A stretch of DNA of 64,000 nt from Coffea arabica (Eukaryota; Streptophyta; Magnoliopsida; Gentianales; Rubiaceae), in NCBI RefSeq assembly GCF_036785885.1, contig NC_092323.1, positions 6,266,001-6,330,000 on the forward strand. Reading direction: 5' to 3'. The stretch's first letter is position 1, and each line of letters begins with the position of its first letter. Positions 1-13,069 of the stretch are shown in pieces. The position numbers were made by a program, and so were the translations under genes. The notes below the pieces were generated by a model. That model searched no databases. It had not been told where the DNA came from and saw only the letters and a list, made by a program, of their open reading frames with translations.

Positions 1-68
1 AGAGAGAGTGTAAGTAAGAGATTTCGTGTTCGAGTCCTTCCACCGCTACTGACACTTAAAATTAAAAA
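1..68 (+). repeat. Possible 3' part of a tRNA-derived SINE, cut by the window edge
   Basis: A box B-like Pol III promoter motif (GTGTTCGAGTCCT, 26-38) is followed by a short unique stretch and an A-rich tail (about 57-70). This is the order expected at the 3' half of a plant tRNA-derived SINE. Box A would lie to the left of the window, so the call rests on one motif and is weak. Confidence 0.3.
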
Positions 69-2223
69 AATATGAATAGAGTTGTATAAGCGCGTATTAA
101 ATCTACACCAGCGTTATTGCGTGAAGCAGAAGCACTTTTTCCTCGCCCAATAAATTAAGCATGCCACCACGAGGCTCATGAAATTAAGTCGATCTTATTA
201 CGCACTTTATAGTGTAAACCAACGACACTGTCCTTGTATGCACCAGACAATAATATGTTAGTCTAACGTTGGAGCGGGAGACACAGCCCACAAGTTGCAC
301 AAATGAGCAAGCCATCTTTCAAAGTGGATCTTTGGAAAGCAGGCAATCATGCCCATGCATCATTGGAGCCTTTGTTTTTTAAAAAAAAAAAAAAAAAAAT
401 TAAGTTTGTTGGCCCTTTTTTGCCGATGTGCCTTATAAATGAAGCCTCTTCCTGCTTTTTAATTTGCTCATACCATAGCGCTGACAATTGGAATAAAGGT
501 CATAAAGTCTTATTATACGCAGGGGGGCTGGCTGTAAAGGATGCAGTCTTATGGTCATAAGGCAGTTATGCCCGGAATTTTGTTTTTCGCAGTTGGTTAG
601 AACTTAGAACAGAAAGAAAGAGAAATTCTGAGGTCTATAAACCGCCAACATGTGATGGGTTGTCTAAAGCAAGATTGTTTTGTCTTGCCGGTGACTGATA
701 TCCTATACTTTCCCGCCTACTTCCAACCTCCTTGCGTATATATATATATATATATATTTCATTAGCTCTCTCTGGTCTAGTTGTTGTAAAGAGCAGATAA
801 AGCAGTCAATTTCTTTCGCAGCCCCATTTAGCTTTATGGAGCTCTCCCCAACTCATTGTTGGCCCGGGAGTTGTCTGTTTTGTTACGACTATTTATTTCT
901 ATTAAAACCCCAAAAAAAAGAAAAAATTCGTGGAAAAAAATTTATGGAGCACTACTGTAATTTTTTTTTTTTTTTTTTTTTGCCAAAACTGTGAGATATG
1001 ATGTAATTGGTGGGGCACTACTGTAATTGGTGGGGCAAAACTGTGAGATATGATGAATCCAAGGGTTCTAATACAGTAGCCTAGTTTCCATCACTGACAC
1101 TAACTTTCATTGGCATTTATGGAGTATACAGTAGAGGCGCACAATCATCCATAGTTGGCATGTGTATTGGTTTCGTCTTGCAAAGAGTTTCTTAGGATGC
1201 ATATGAGATTTAACAAACAAATTAGAAGTCGGATTTACGAAATTGTTACTTGTACTCCTCCTTTAAGAAATCTTTTTGCATCATTCACAAAGTTGGGTTT
1301 AATTTATATGAATTGATATTACTATAATCCAGTAGTGTAAACCACCTTAATGATTTTACATTTTGCAGATCCTAGCGCGCGGTTCAGAATTCTGAGCTTG
1401 AATTACGCCGTCGTATCGTTTGGCACTGGTGACGAAGAAGAAAAACAAGCTGGGAGCTGTAACTTTCTTCAACGAACCATGTGACGGTGGCCTACTAATA
1501 ATTCAATTGTGAAAAGGAAATTCTGCTGCATTAGCTGGTATGCCATATGCTCGCTCGCCAATAAGTCAATCCTGACGGACCATCTTTCAACTCAATTTCG
1601 TTTTCCATTAGGTTGATTACTGATTTCATTTGTGTGTACCTGCTGCCAAGGATAGAGAAGTTATTAATTGCCTGGCTCCATGCTCTTTCCATCACTGCAA
1701 CGACAATAATCTGTGAAGCCTAGATCACCTCAAATCCCCCGGGGGGGGGGGGGAATATATATATATATATATATATGTATGTGTTAGTTATAATCATGTC
1801 TAAGGCCACCACTGATTGGTTGATCAGATCATGACACTAAGAAAGCTTTGTACAACCTGCAACGCGATAGTGAAGTTTTGGTGGGAAGCATTTTGGTCAT
1901 TCTCCTTTTGTTTAGGGATTTTAAATCACCCAAGTCATTTGGTTAATTGTCTTGTGAAAGTTACTTCGTGTTCGGCTAATGGCTGTGGATTAATTTGAAA
2001 CCGGCTTTTCTAGGAATGGAGATGGAAACATGAAAGCGTGGATTAAAAATGCTTCGATCTTTTAAACTTGTCGTTTAACGCATATGCTTTCATATATCTT
2101 ATAATTGGTTGTTCGTGAATAATGAATAGAGGAATATAATCGAAGGACGGATTAATAGCACATAAGGATACAAACGGGACCCCCCTTATAATTGGCTGTT
2201 TTCTTTTTTTTTTGTTTTGTTAT

Positions 2224-2265
2224 CGGGAATAATTTGAAAAACCTCCCTTAGAGTTTGCGACAAAA
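2224..2265. mobile_element. Solo terminal fragment of the GGGATAATTT Mutator-like MITE
   Basis: The stretch starting GGGAATAATTTGAAAAACCT and continuing with CTCCCTTAGAGTTT resembles the terminal inverted repeats of the two full elements at 12096-13069 and 28073-29044. No matching opposite end was found nearby. It therefore looks like a decayed or truncated relic of the same family. Confidence 0.5.
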
Positions 2266-2684
2266 ATAATGTAGTATATGATAATATAATAGTAAACAGG
2301 AGCACGGGTGACAAGACAGAAGATCCACTTATTATTGCTAGGCTCTTGTGCTATATGATCTGTAAGGGGGAAATTGGGAGTTGGGTGGGTCTACTCCGTT
2401 TATTCAATTTGTATTTTGCGAAAGATATTAAGCAAGCATCCTATAAGATATGATAAGAAAAGCTTGTTTAATTGTGTATGTATGACTGACTATACGAGGA
2501 CGCGACTCATTTTATGTTTTTCATATAAATTTCGCTCAGTTTCACAAGGAAGCGGAGGAAAATGACAAAATTAGGAAAGAATAGATTGTGGGGAGAGCGT
2601 TTGGGTAGGAGATTATTTGGAATAAAATTTTTTTAAAAAAATATATAATACTTTTTAATGTGATTTATGTGAAATGAAAAGATG

Positions 2685-2688
<4 letters not shown>

Positions 2689-2721
<33 letters not shown>
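2689..2721. repeat. (AT)n microsatellite
   Basis: An uninterrupted run of about 16 AT units, likely length-polymorphic. It lies about 700 bp upstream of the J-domain start codon and overlaps no gene model. Confidence 0.9.
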
Positions 2722-2724
<3 letters not shown>

Positions 2725-2998
2725 GAATCAAGCAGATAAATTTGTTTAAATAATTCACTATTTAAACACGGTAAAAATCGACTGCATTGAGACCGAAAAA
2801 GCGAACGAGCTGGGTTATAATTGACATCCAAGCTACCTTACTCTAATAAGTAAAACCCTTCTCTATGCACCACACCACAGCAATTAATCGAAGCTGACTT
2901 GCCAACACACGCCTATGGCACACCTTGCAACCAACTTCGACAAGCAACTATCAAACCAAATGGAATAAAACCATCAAATGATAATGATAGAATCAACC

Positions 2999-3206
2999 AT
3001 TTTTCCTTGGCTCAGTGGCCACCAGAGAAGGATGTAAGTCCCTCCTTGGACTGTAAGTGGAGGGTTCAAACCTTAAATTGGGCTCTAATCATGTCTGCAT
3101 ACCTACTAGCCCCTTACACACAAGCCTCCTTAGGCTTCCCTTCCTGTACCGACTCCTCATTTTTGTCTTGATATATTCTCCAACAAAAAAAGAAAAAAAG
3201 CGTGAC
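2999..3206 (+). mobile_element. Likely tRNA-derived SINE with box A, box B and A-rich tail
   Basis: Box A-like TGGCTCAGTGG lies at 3008-3018 and box B-like GGTTCAAACCT at 3063-3073, about 45 bp apart as in tRNA-derived promoters. The element runs into an A-rich tail around 3184-3199. The 8-bp word AATCAACC flanks it at 2991-2998 and 3207-3214, which fits a target site duplication, although a few non-A bases separate tail and right repeat. It ends about 200 bp upstream of the J-domain start codon and may contribute to that promoter region. Family assignment would need a SINE library. Confidence 0.6.
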
Positions 3207-3418
3207 AATCAACCGTGCAGAAAACAGCGCCTTCATTGGAAAACACAAAAACAGAAAAGAGGCGCGCCAACTTTGACGTCAAATAACTGCGCTTCATTCA
3301 CTACTGTTTTGCTGGACCTTTGCCCCTTTTCGTGGATGCTGGACCATTACCAAGCCAGCCCGCTTCCCCAAACCAACCGGGGGGCCTCTATCACTGATTC
3401 TCCTTGTAATCGCTAGAA

Positions 3419-6400
3419 ATGACGATTTTTACTGGATTCACCGCGAATAATAATAAACTGTACCGTTCTTGCCGACCGGCTCATTCAATTTGTGCTCACT
3501 ATTACGTTATTAATTCTTTTTATCCAGCTATGACCGGAAGCCGGTGGCTAGGTTCCAGAACTGAGTCTGCTCCATCAGAGTTCCGGGGACCAAACGCCTA
3601 CGATTTGCTCGGAGTTTCGCAGACCAGCTCATTAGCAGAAATCAAAGCTTCCTTTCATAAATTAGCCAAGGAGACCCACCCTGACCTTGCCGACTCACAC
3701 ACCTACTCTTCTGCCTCCAATCGGTTCATCCAAATTCTCGCTGCTTATGAGGTTATTTGTTTTTAATAGAAATAAACATCTTCTCTTTTAGTGCGATTTT
3801 CACACTCAGTTTACATTTGTCGTTCTGCTTGTTTTATTGCTGTGAATTTTTATTTTTTTTTGTGCTACATTTCTTGTTATGTACTAGGGTAGCTAGTGTA
3901 ACTTTGGTGTAGTTGTCATTATGCTAGTGAAATGATCAATTTTGGTGATACAAATGATGTCACAAATCGAGATTCAAGTCATGAAGATTAGCATTTATTG
4001 CTAGTATTTTTCCGCAATGGATTGCAATCTGTTAAACTGCTGAATTCTTAGGCTTATGTTTACTGGACATAAAAATACAACTCGTATCAGTTCAAGGCAG
4101 AAGAATGAGAAAAAAAAATAAAGAAAGAAAGAGAGGGAAATTGATCCTACACTGGATAAATGCATCCTATTCTATCTTCAGTTTTAGAAGGCATTGAACT
4201 AAAATGTAGTTTCATCTCTAATGCAACATCAGGAGCTTGGATTTGACTTAGTTACGCTTGCTGAATCCAGATACTCTCAGATTGTGAGAGGAGGGCGCAC
4301 TACGATCAATATCTATTGTCTCAAAGGGTGCTATTTCAAAGACTTCCTGGGCAGGGATCAGATATTTTTACCTATGAATCACACAGAACACCAGCTGGGC
4401 AGATGGAAGTTGTTGAATGGTTGAAATGGTATAGATATGCCGTAAGTGAGATTTTATCAGAGAAAAGGGTGGTCATAGGATCAGGATACCTTGATGTATT
4501 GGAGAGGGATTTCTATTCGGCAATGCATACAGCATATTATGGCCCAGAGATTGAGTGCTCAGATCTTCTTCCTGATTGTTTTGAAGCTGAGGAGAGGTCT
4601 CATTGTTGCACTCCTGAGGTGCTGCACTTGGTGTTCGGGCGAGATCTCTTTGGAATGGTTCGTATTACCAACCAGATTCCTGAAATATCACATGCTAAAA
4701 GGGAAAACTTGACATCTTTTGCATCAGATTTGTCTGAATCCATTCAGTATGCTGATGATCTAAAGAACTCCAGTATAACTGATGGGGGCACTTACCAGAA
4801 GCAAGCAACTGAATCTTGTTACAATACCTCGGATACATATAAAAATCTTGAATTATGTATAGGAGGAAGGCTGATTGCTGTGGCCAGAAGAGATCAACCG
4901 CAGAGCTTAGAAGGGAAACAGAACAAAGAGGATAGTATTCATGTTTATCTTACTTCACATGATGACTCTGTGGCTAGGAGTCAGGTGTCTGGCGAGTTTA
5001 ATGATGTGGATTTTTCAGTTGGATACAGGATTCCACTGGGAACAATAACTGGACTTGGGACCAGCCCTGATGAAGGATCGTGCTATGTCTATGATAAGAG
5101 TGGTGCAAAAACCCATATTATCATGAAGCACAGAACTTTGCTCGTACGTGTGCTTTCTTCTTTTTGCATTTTCTCTTGCTATTAGTTTTCATCCTGGTAA
5201 AACATACTTTTTTAGGGGAATAAATTCCCCAGACATAAGCATTCGAATACATTTAAACATGTTAAATAATTCACATCCCTCTACTTCGATGGATTCATGT
5301 GCTGCATGGTAGTGAAGTCGCATTAGTACCTTACACAAAATGTTGTTTGGACCTCATTTCTGCTAGATAATTGCCGTTGAAGCTTTTAAGGGACAAAAGG
5401 CCCAGGTTTCAAGTCTTTGTATGCGACTGACAGCTTGATTGTGCATTGCTTGCATACTTCAGTTGCTTCTGCATATATGAAGTTCAATATACGAGGCTGC
5501 ATACTATCTGCGGGAACTTCTGTGAAGGCATTTGAAAGTTCACATGCCTGAGCATTTTAATTCTGAGACTTCTTTCTTCTTTTTCTCTTTTTGTCTTTGA
5601 TTATGTGTAAGAGGGGACTTCTTTCAGGTAAAACACATGCATTGGTATCGAGTAGGAGATAAAGCTTCAATGTGTGAATGTAGATGCACTAGGGCTCGGT
5701 TGCCACCAAGCAAGTAAGCCACATTCTGTCCTTTCAATTTAAATTTACAGAAGAGCCCTGATTATACGTCTGCTAGCATTAGAAGATAAACAGCATCTGT
5801 TCAATAGTTTCGTCAATTTGCTTATTTTCGTTAGAATAAGACTACAAGGTCCCTTCTCCTCATCCTTCCTTATGAAATCTTGAATAAATGATGGACATCT
5901 GGGAAGCACTCTGACTTCTTCCTGCTTTACATCTTGGTTAAAACAATTGATAGTCCATTATCTCAATAGATTTGCCCTACCTATTATGTCCTGTTTTCGT
6001 GCGGCATAAGACATGGATCAGAAGGATAGGTCTCTAACTTGGATTTTTTGAGCAGAGGGCTTCAACTTAGATTTTTGATAGTAAAGGTAACACGGCATGT
6101 ACAATCTTCTTCTAATTTACATGTCTCCCTCCTACACTCAAATCGATGTATTTTATGTACCTTGAATGAAACTTTTGATAGCATTGCTTACCACTTTTGA
6201 CTTGGAAGTTGGTGTGGTTAAAGCAGCATTGGTGCATGCTCTCTCTCTCTCTCTCCCCTCCCCCCCCCCCCCCCCCCCCTTTTTCATTTTTTTTTTTCCA
6301 GCAAGGGAGGGGCAGGACTTAAGAAGCTGGGAGGTGGCAGGGGGATTTGAACCCAGGACCTCTATTTCCCGGGGCTTCAATCACATGCTGTCTAATTTTC

Positions 6401-7119
6401 TCCTTTTGGTAGGAGTTTTTAAAATTTTTACTTTTATTTTTTGTAAATAGCAAGGAAAGGTTGCAGTTATATGCAGGTTGACAACATTTGCAATCTTTTA
6501 TCTAGTCCATGCTTGTCCCACATCTTTTGAGCAGATTCTCATCTCTAAAAAGGATAATTCTTGGCCATTCTTTAGTATAATTACCCATTAAATAATGGCA
6601 GCTCAAATTTTTGTCTCTCTCTTCTCCTGTCCTTTACCACGCAAATCATTTTCCTGTGCTCAACAAATCTATGGTTCCTTCCATCAGATTTTGGCTATTC
6701 GAACCTCGCTGTGGCATGCATGACATTGGAGGCTGGTATGTCGAAACATATGGTAGGGATAAGAAGGCACGTACTGTACCATCCCAGAGACACTGGGATG
6801 GTTTGGATTCAAATGAACTGTTTGACAAGTATGTCTGTGATTTATGAGCCTAAATTTGATGTTTTATTTACTGTAATAGCAGTTTCCATGTTATATACCA
6901 TAACTAAGTTAACAGGATCCACAAAACTTGAACTATACTGTTAATGCAGTTTTTGATTATATTGTTATCTGCAGGAGACTCCATCCAGCAATGTATTTGC
7001 TTGCTCTTGCCTATAGAAGTCTAGATATTGAAGATGCAAGGAGAAGGAAGAAAACCGTGAAGGATATTATTGAAACTAAAATGTTTAGAATTCTCAGCTG
7101 GTGCAAGAAACTAGCCTAA
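3419..7119 (+). CDS. J-domain (DnaJ-type) co-chaperone, possibly organellar
   Basis: Five exons (3419-3751, 4271-5143, 5628-5713, 6688-6828, 6975-7119) join in phase to give 525 residues. The J domain lies at about residues 59-127, with the HPD tripeptide at 87-89 that stimulates Hsp70 ATPase. The exon 1/exon 2 junction falls inside the J domain, and the codons restored by the splice continue its last helix (ILSDCERRAHYDQYL). The long middle exon has no G/F region or CxxCxGxG zinc repeats, so this is a type III (class C) J protein. A C-terminal part has a Cys cluster (CECRC) and conserved-looking aromatic stretches. The Ser/Arg-rich N-terminus before residue 55 could be a mitochondrial or plastid transit peptide, but this is inference. 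The first in-frame ATG was taken as the start; Met38 is an alternative. I recognise the family but not the client or partner. Confidence 0.85.
6290..6400 (-). mobile_element. Possible SINE fragment in intron 3 of the J-domain gene
   Basis: On the minus strand a good box B (GGTTCAAATCC, complement of 6343-6353) sits within a GC-rich stretch. A box A-like word is a weak match about 35-40 bp upstream on that strand. A homopolymer-rich C/T tract (6239-6299) lies at the side where the tail would be. The piece lies inside the intron 5714-6687. No target duplication was found. Confidence 0.35.
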
Positions 7120-8038
7120 AAAAGTTGCCTAAGGCTTTCTCAAGTTGGAACTCGGAAGTGCCCATATCCAGAATCGTCATTGCATCATGCCTGATGTTTA
7201 GGTATTTAGTAACAAAAATTCATTGGAGTTCATTGGAATTTGGGAATCAAGAACAAAATATCATGAAAAGATCTCAGTCCTTATCTTGCTAAATTGGTTT
7301 GGTAATGATGATTCCATACAGAGAATGGGGTGACTTCCATGGTTTTTCTTTATAAAGATAATGATGAAGAGGCATAAACAGAAAGGAAATATCAAAGGAA
7401 AAGATAAACTTTATGCTGCCATTGCAATCTTAGTGAACAAATAAAGTTTTTTGTCTTCATTTTTTTCTTTCTCTGCTACAGTAATCAGAATGAAAGAGAT
7501 CATACGATGGAAGGAATAGAGCTTAGTGAAGAAACAGAATGAGTACTAGCTTTTGTTCAGCTACAATTCCTATCAAAGATAAATTTCATATAGAGAAAAT
7601 TTCAAGTTTGGGCTGTAAGGTTATGTTGATCTTATAGATTTAACTTGTCTTGTCTTTACATAGTTGAGCAGAATTATCTTTCCTCAAATAAGAGGGTGCC
7701 CCAAATAAAAGCTGGACCTTTTGTTTTTTCTTTGGGCTACTCATTGTCATCTCATAGCACTTGATATCATGGTATAAACATATATCATTGTGTTGTGACC
7801 AACTAATCTGAGTTTTTTAGTATGTCTTCATTCCCCCACTTCTGAAGATGGACACTTTTTAATGATCCCCAACCATCAGAGCAAAACAAATGCAATTGCA
7901 TTTGTTTTTAATCTTTGCTATGTAAAGTTCAACCCAAAAAAAAAAACACTGGCCAAAGTTAATTCCTGCCTATGAAAGGACAATAACAGAAATATTGAGC
8001 AGTCTGAGAGTTGAACTGGTCTTCTCTTTTATATATTG
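7120..8038. other. Convergent 3' flanks of the J-domain gene and CGLD27
   Basis: About 0.9 kb separates two stop codons that face each other. It should hold both 3' UTRs and polyadenylation signals; an AATAAA lies near 7440 on the plus strand. I see no other gene or repeat in it. Confidence 0.5.
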
Positions 8039-10995
8039 TTATTTGAGTAGGTCTTCCCATTTGCAGTATTGCCCACCTGCTAATGCACGATAATACCTAT
8101 CTCTGCAGTAGACTGGTCTTCCATCAGCAGCTTCTGCAGCAGCTGCTGCTAGATCATCATCATCTATGACTTCTACCGGCAACCGAAATAATTCCTCTTT
8201 CCTATGATTTTCTCGTGGAAATTTTATACAGAGGCAAGTAAGTGCATTTTTCTTCTACTCTACTGGATAATACTTTATTAAGTTTTTTGTATATTTGATT
8301 GGGAATGAGGGCTTAACTTTTGTGCTTGTTTACCTTATATTGTACTTTGTGTCAATCTTTGAAACTGAAACTTCGGTTGAGTTCTCCTTTGCTGAAAGTG
8401 TGTTCTGGATAAAATCTTCTACCGGTGTTGCAAATATAAATAAAAATACTGCTGCAACAAGTAACACCCCTGTCCCAACTAGTGTCTGTTTCAGCAACTG
8501 GATCACTGGTTTGACCTATATGCATAAATTTTCATAAGCTACAGAAAATTAGTGTATACCTCATAGAAACTTGCTAGATGGCTTTTAAGTATGAGAAGGT
8601 AGTCTAGAGTTATAGTCCATTCACTAAATTTAAGAAAACTTTGAAATCCTTCATTTTGATCGGGGTTGGATATGTTGTTGTTACTGGAGTTATAGTCCAT
8701 GCATTAAAATTAAGAAAACTTTGAAATCCTTCATTTTGATAGGGGTTGGATATGTTGTTACGAGAAGTGCTATTTGACATATATTCTACTCAAAGTGCAA
8801 TCAACTTCAGAGCGATTAAAAACACACTGCTTTACCATCGATGTGCTACCTTGTAAGAGCCGAGCAGTCTATCACGAGCCAGAATCTGCAAGAATTGATG
8901 ATTATATAAGCTACTGTCGTTTCTGCTCTTCTAAAAACTTTTTGTGTGGTGATAAAGCTAGGGAATGTTAATTACCCCAAACCAAAAAAAAAAGGGTGGG
9001 AATGTTTTGAGTTTGACAGGTAACTGCATATAAGTCTTACAGGGTGCTATGTAGGAATACAATGATTTAACCTTGATACGCTAAGTTTGAAATACATTTC
9101 ATGTATACTTTTCGACCTTGTTTTCCAGAGTACATTCAATCATGAACAATCAGCCCATTGCAGTCTCCTATTTTTGCTCTTGGCATGCATATGAGGTTTC
9201 ATTCATTGACAAAATTCTTGGGTTTGATTTTCTTCAACTAGCATTTAAACTAGATAAAATAAGAACTCACCTCTGGTGGTTTTACCCACATTTGTCCATC
9301 ATACCATCCGGTTTCTTCATAAGGTATGACCGCTGATAGAAGTCTGTCGCCTACATAACTCCATCCCTGTTGCATGCATAAATGGAAAATGTGATAGCTG
9401 GCTGAATTTTGTTGAGTCAAGAAGATCAATGAGATCATTAGAGTTTAGTGATATCCAGAAGGTCTAGTTTCAGTCAATCAGGTGAACTGAGTTGACTTAT
9501 ACTACAAAATCCAGATACTGTCAGTTTTCATCCCAGGTTAAGTAGCTTTATTGCTCAATCCTAGCAGGGAAAGCGGATTACTTGAAGTGAGATACTTAGG
9601 GAAGACATCTTTTATCGTTAAGAGATGGGAGAGAAAAAAGCATGCCACTGGCTGGCTAATATTAGCATGTAAAATGTTAATCAGTTTCGCATTGTATTTG
9701 CACAAAACTTCTTTGCTTGAATAGGGCCTTTCTTGTTGATTAAGGAGACTCTGTTGGGCAAAAGTGTCGAGTCAGATGATATCATATTTTCAAATAGTTG
9801 TGAAAGGAAGGAACTCTTTGTCCTAGTTTTCTGGCCAAAAGTCAGTGTGTTATGCACTCAAATAATCCATACCAGATAAATTCTGAGGACAATTAGTGAA
9901 ACAAGAAAGAGAGTTCCTGTACTAGCCGCCAAGACAAAGCGTAAAGGATCCTGCAGAATAGCATAAGTGCAAGCAAGTTAGGTTAACAGAAGAGAGCAAA
10001 TGAATCATGGCAGCTTTCTTTTCCTAACTGATTTCCTGGAGCATTTCAATTTCATACTCCTGTTGCGTATACTTGATAAAGATACTATATCATTAATAGT
10101 TGAAGCTTGCACAAATATCTGAGCTATGAAAACTCTTACAAAGGTTGCTAAGTTACCATGTGTGACTTTTAATTCAGAAATTTTAACCTATTTATTTGGG
10201 AAAATTAATACCATTCCCTTTGCGAAGTGAGAAGTCAAAAGAAATCTATGTACCTTGAAACTGGAACTGGACATGGGAATTGCATGTTTTCATAATTAAA
10301 TTACAGTTAGAATCATAATCTTATGCTCAGGTAAGAATTTTTTCATAATTGCCTTACCTTTGCTGGATTGAAGCTTGCAGCTGCAATTGGCACTCCTAGA
10401 ACTGTAAAAGTGACTAACCAGAGACCTCCAAGACGTAGGAAGAAGGACCCTGGACCCAATTCGGCCCACGAATATAAAGTAGAATCTTTCAGTGATGAGT
10501 ATTCATTCACCTGTAAGCATAAATTGCATGATATTTTCAAGATTTAACCTCAAATCTTTCTGATATTACTGGACAATGAAGATGGAATTTCCAGTCCACT
10601 GAAGTCAATGTGGCAATACATGTCTAAATAACACAAACATCATCTTGAACTCAACTTTTCAGTTTGACTGTAGTTCTTATGCAGGGTTTAACTGAAAGCT
10701 AGAAGATTACGACAATCGGAACTCAGACAGGCATTTTCTCACTGCTCAACAAGTTATGGAAAAAACTTACCGGCCTTTGTTCATAGGGCACCTCAATTTC
10801 CAGCCCGGGGTCCCAACTTTGACCAGGTAATCCATTTTTGCCACCATTTGTCTCATCTTTAAGGGCTCTGATGATTGTCCTTCCCGACAGAATTTGGTGT
10901 CTGTTATAGTGGACTATCCATGACCTGCAGCTGCTGCCAACCTTGTGTTGTTGCAGACTCGGTACGGGAGAAAAACAAATGCTTAATCTGAGCAT
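8039..10995 (-). CDS. CGLD27: CGLD27 (DUF1230) chloroplast membrane protein
   Basis: Seven exons, read right to left (10771-10995, 10358-10510, 9873-9950, 9271-9366, 8850-8885, 8334-8515, 8039-8201), give 310 residues. The protein matches CONSERVED IN THE GREEN LINEAGE AND DIATOMS 27 along its length: a transit-peptide-like N-terminus (about 1-50), the VPYEQRPVNEY block across the exon 1/2 junction, a first hydrophobic segment at about 102-121, a second at about 131-152, the GWSYVGDRLLSAVIPYEE block from residue 153, a third hydrophobic segment at about 207-226, and a C-terminal GRPVYCRDRYYRALAGGQYC motif. The molecular role is not established; from general knowledge the Arabidopsis gene responds to iron supply and its product is plastid-targeted. 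Exon 5 is only 36 bp. The intron between exons 5 and 6 contains an 80-bp tandem duplication (8608-8760). Confidence 0.93.
8608..8760. repeat. 80-bp tandem duplication in a CGLD27 intron
   Basis: Unit 1 (8608-8687) and unit 2 (8688-8760) both begin AGTTATAGTCCAT and both end in GGGGTTGGATATGTTGTT, with few differences between them. The array lies wholly in the intron 8516-8849 and does not touch the splice sites. Confidence 0.85.
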
Positions 10996-11913
10996 TTATT
11001 TGCTCGACTCGAGTTCCTGTCGAGTCAGAAAGAGCCTTGCTTCTGATTAGTATCCTGTGAATTTGGAGTGGAAGTAGAGAGATGTTCCGAGGTGTATAGT
11101 TAAGAGTTATGTGCAAATCTTTGACGACCATTCATTATTTACGTGGAGGAAGACGGTGCTAATTTGTGAATATGTTTATATAGTATGTCGCTTGATGGAG
11201 ACAGGCATATCAATCCGGATGTGCCAACTTGTGCGCGACCCACTGGTTTGTTGTATAATTTGTATGCACAATTTTTCTATATTTATCTGTTAGCTTGTGC
11301 AACGGCTTAGGCTTGTCATATGGCGGCAGCGGTCGTGCACGCTGTTTCATGTTCCTTTCTCGCGTCTTCACGACCTAGGCGGGTGGGACTCGCGGAGAAG
11401 CCGACATTAAAATCGCTATCTTTGAACTAAACAGATCCTACCTCATTGCTTAAGGGCTGCTTTTCAAGGCAAAGAGTAGAAGAGTAAGAGTGGAAGAGGA
11501 GCATGAAAGCTTTTGCTTCAGATTTTGTTCAAATTGATGAATTTCAGACCAAAGAAGAAGAAAAACTATACGCTATTGTCACTTCTCATTTCTCGCACTT
11601 GAAATTTGTTAAGAAAAGTTATGATTGGCGAGGGGAAACGTAATTGAGTGGAGCGCTCTCTGTAGATTCGAAGCTCGAAATCCATGGATTTGAGTAAAAT
11701 GTTCATGATGTCCGTCGGGTTAAGGGTCAAGGTGTTTAGATTAGGTAATATTTTAACACTGAATGCTACGTATTTCGGGAATAAATAGAAAAAAAAATAG
11801 TCATTGGGTGTAAAACTTTTTGTTTCTTCTAGAGCAGTATTGGATTTTCCATCATTTACGTAATTGCTTTTGGATTGGCAGAGAGCGGAGAATAGATCAC
11901 ATTGGACATATTA

Positions 11914-12046
11914 GCACGTTTAGATTGTGAGTTTTCATAAAAAGATTTTAAAAAATATTTCAAATCACATATTAATGTCACATATATGAAATTGCTATAG
12001 TATATTTGTATGAAAGAACTTAAAAAATTGCAATTTAAATGGGCAC
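11914..12046. mobile_element. Short GTTTGGA-type MITE
   Basis: Imperfect inverted ends (GCACGTTTAGATTG on the left, complement of CAATTTAAATGGGCAC on the right) enclose about 130 bp of AT-rich DNA. The interior has a degenerate CTATAGTA word where other copies have CTACAGTA. It resembles better-preserved copies at 38919-39099 and 62404-62579. Confidence 0.4.
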
Positions 12047-12095
12047 ATTCAAGAGTATTTATTATAGTGGTAAATAAAAAGAGAGATTAAGAAAA

Positions 12096-13069
12096 GGGAT
12101 AATTTCAGAAACCTCCCTTGAGGTTTCTAACAATTGCACTCGGCTCCCCTCAGATTTAAGAAATTACACTTAACTCGCTTGACATAGTAAAATATCTATA
12201 ATGCCCTCCCAATAAGTAGACAATTTTAAATTTAAGACAATAAATTTACAAAACTTAAAAAAAAATCTATTTTTCTGTCTCTTGTCTATTTTCTAGCTAA
12301 TATAACCTTTTTTTTATTATCTTCAGTTTTGTGGATATTAGTAAATTGAAATTACAAAATTTACAAATGAGGTAGACTATGGGTCAAACTAGAAGGAAAT
12401 GAAAAGACTCACAGCGATAGAGAAATAAATAATGAAATTGATGATTGAAATAGGAAGAAGAACCAAACATGTGGAATTTGACATATTTTGTTTATTATTA
12501 AGAAAAACTTTTATAAAATTTCAATAATTACATAATGATTTGTTTCATTGAATTAGATTTTTTTATTATAATTTTATTGTGGAGGTAGAATTTATTCTCG
12601 ACTTTAGAGATATTAATATTTTTAAAACCATAGGAGAATTGTAATGGTGGTTCTAGGTTAAATTAGCTTATATTGAAAAGATATTTGAGCATTGGTATTT
12701 AATTTGGGGGTATAAAATTGGTTGTCAATGTGGTTTTGTGTTTTTTTTCTTCGTAGAAAGTATTGATATTGTATATACAACTTGAGATCTTTTAGATGGT
12801 TACTTGATTTAGAACTTATGTTTCGATGGTTGTTAGAGATTTAGCTTGTTGATTTATACAAAATGTAGAAGAAAATGATTGAATATACTATTTTTCTTTC
12901 TTAGTTTTGTACAAAAGGGCAATTTAAGATTTTTGAAAGAAAATCTAAATTCTTGGACCTACATTGTTACTAAACAGTAAAAGTAGGGGAGATATGTGTA
13001 ATTTTTAAAAACTGAGGGGAGCTCTTTGTAATTGTGAGAAACCTCAGGAGAGGTTTGTGAAATTATCCC
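12096..13069. mobile_element. Mutator-like MITE, 974 bp, copy 1
   Basis: The element begins GGGATAATTTCAGAAACCTC and ends with the complement of nearly the same sequence, giving terminal inverted repeats of roughly 35 bp with a few mismatches. It is flanked by a perfect 9-bp direct repeat, TTAAGAAAA, at 12087-12095 and 13070-13078; 9-bp target duplications are typical of the Mutator superfamily. The interior is AT-rich with no transposase frame, so it is non-autonomous. A second full copy with the same length and internal order lies at 28073-29044. Confidence 0.88.

Larger units (their letters stand above)
1..3418. other. Intergenic region upstream of the J-domain gene
   Basis: I see no convincing coding exon here. 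The stretch is AT-rich and patchy. It holds a possible SINE tail at the left edge, a small local duplication near 940-1060, a C/G homopolymer near 1738-1752, a fragment of a Mutator-like MITE end near 2224-2265, an (AT)n microsatellite at 2689-2721 and a likely tRNA-derived SINE at about 2999-3206. Open frames of 60-119 codons occur but have no recognisable domain and mostly overlap the repeats. Confidence 0.6.

Noticed and set aside
6166-6450. 94-codon frame with a proline run
   Set aside because: The run comes from a C homopolymer in an intron of the J-domain gene.
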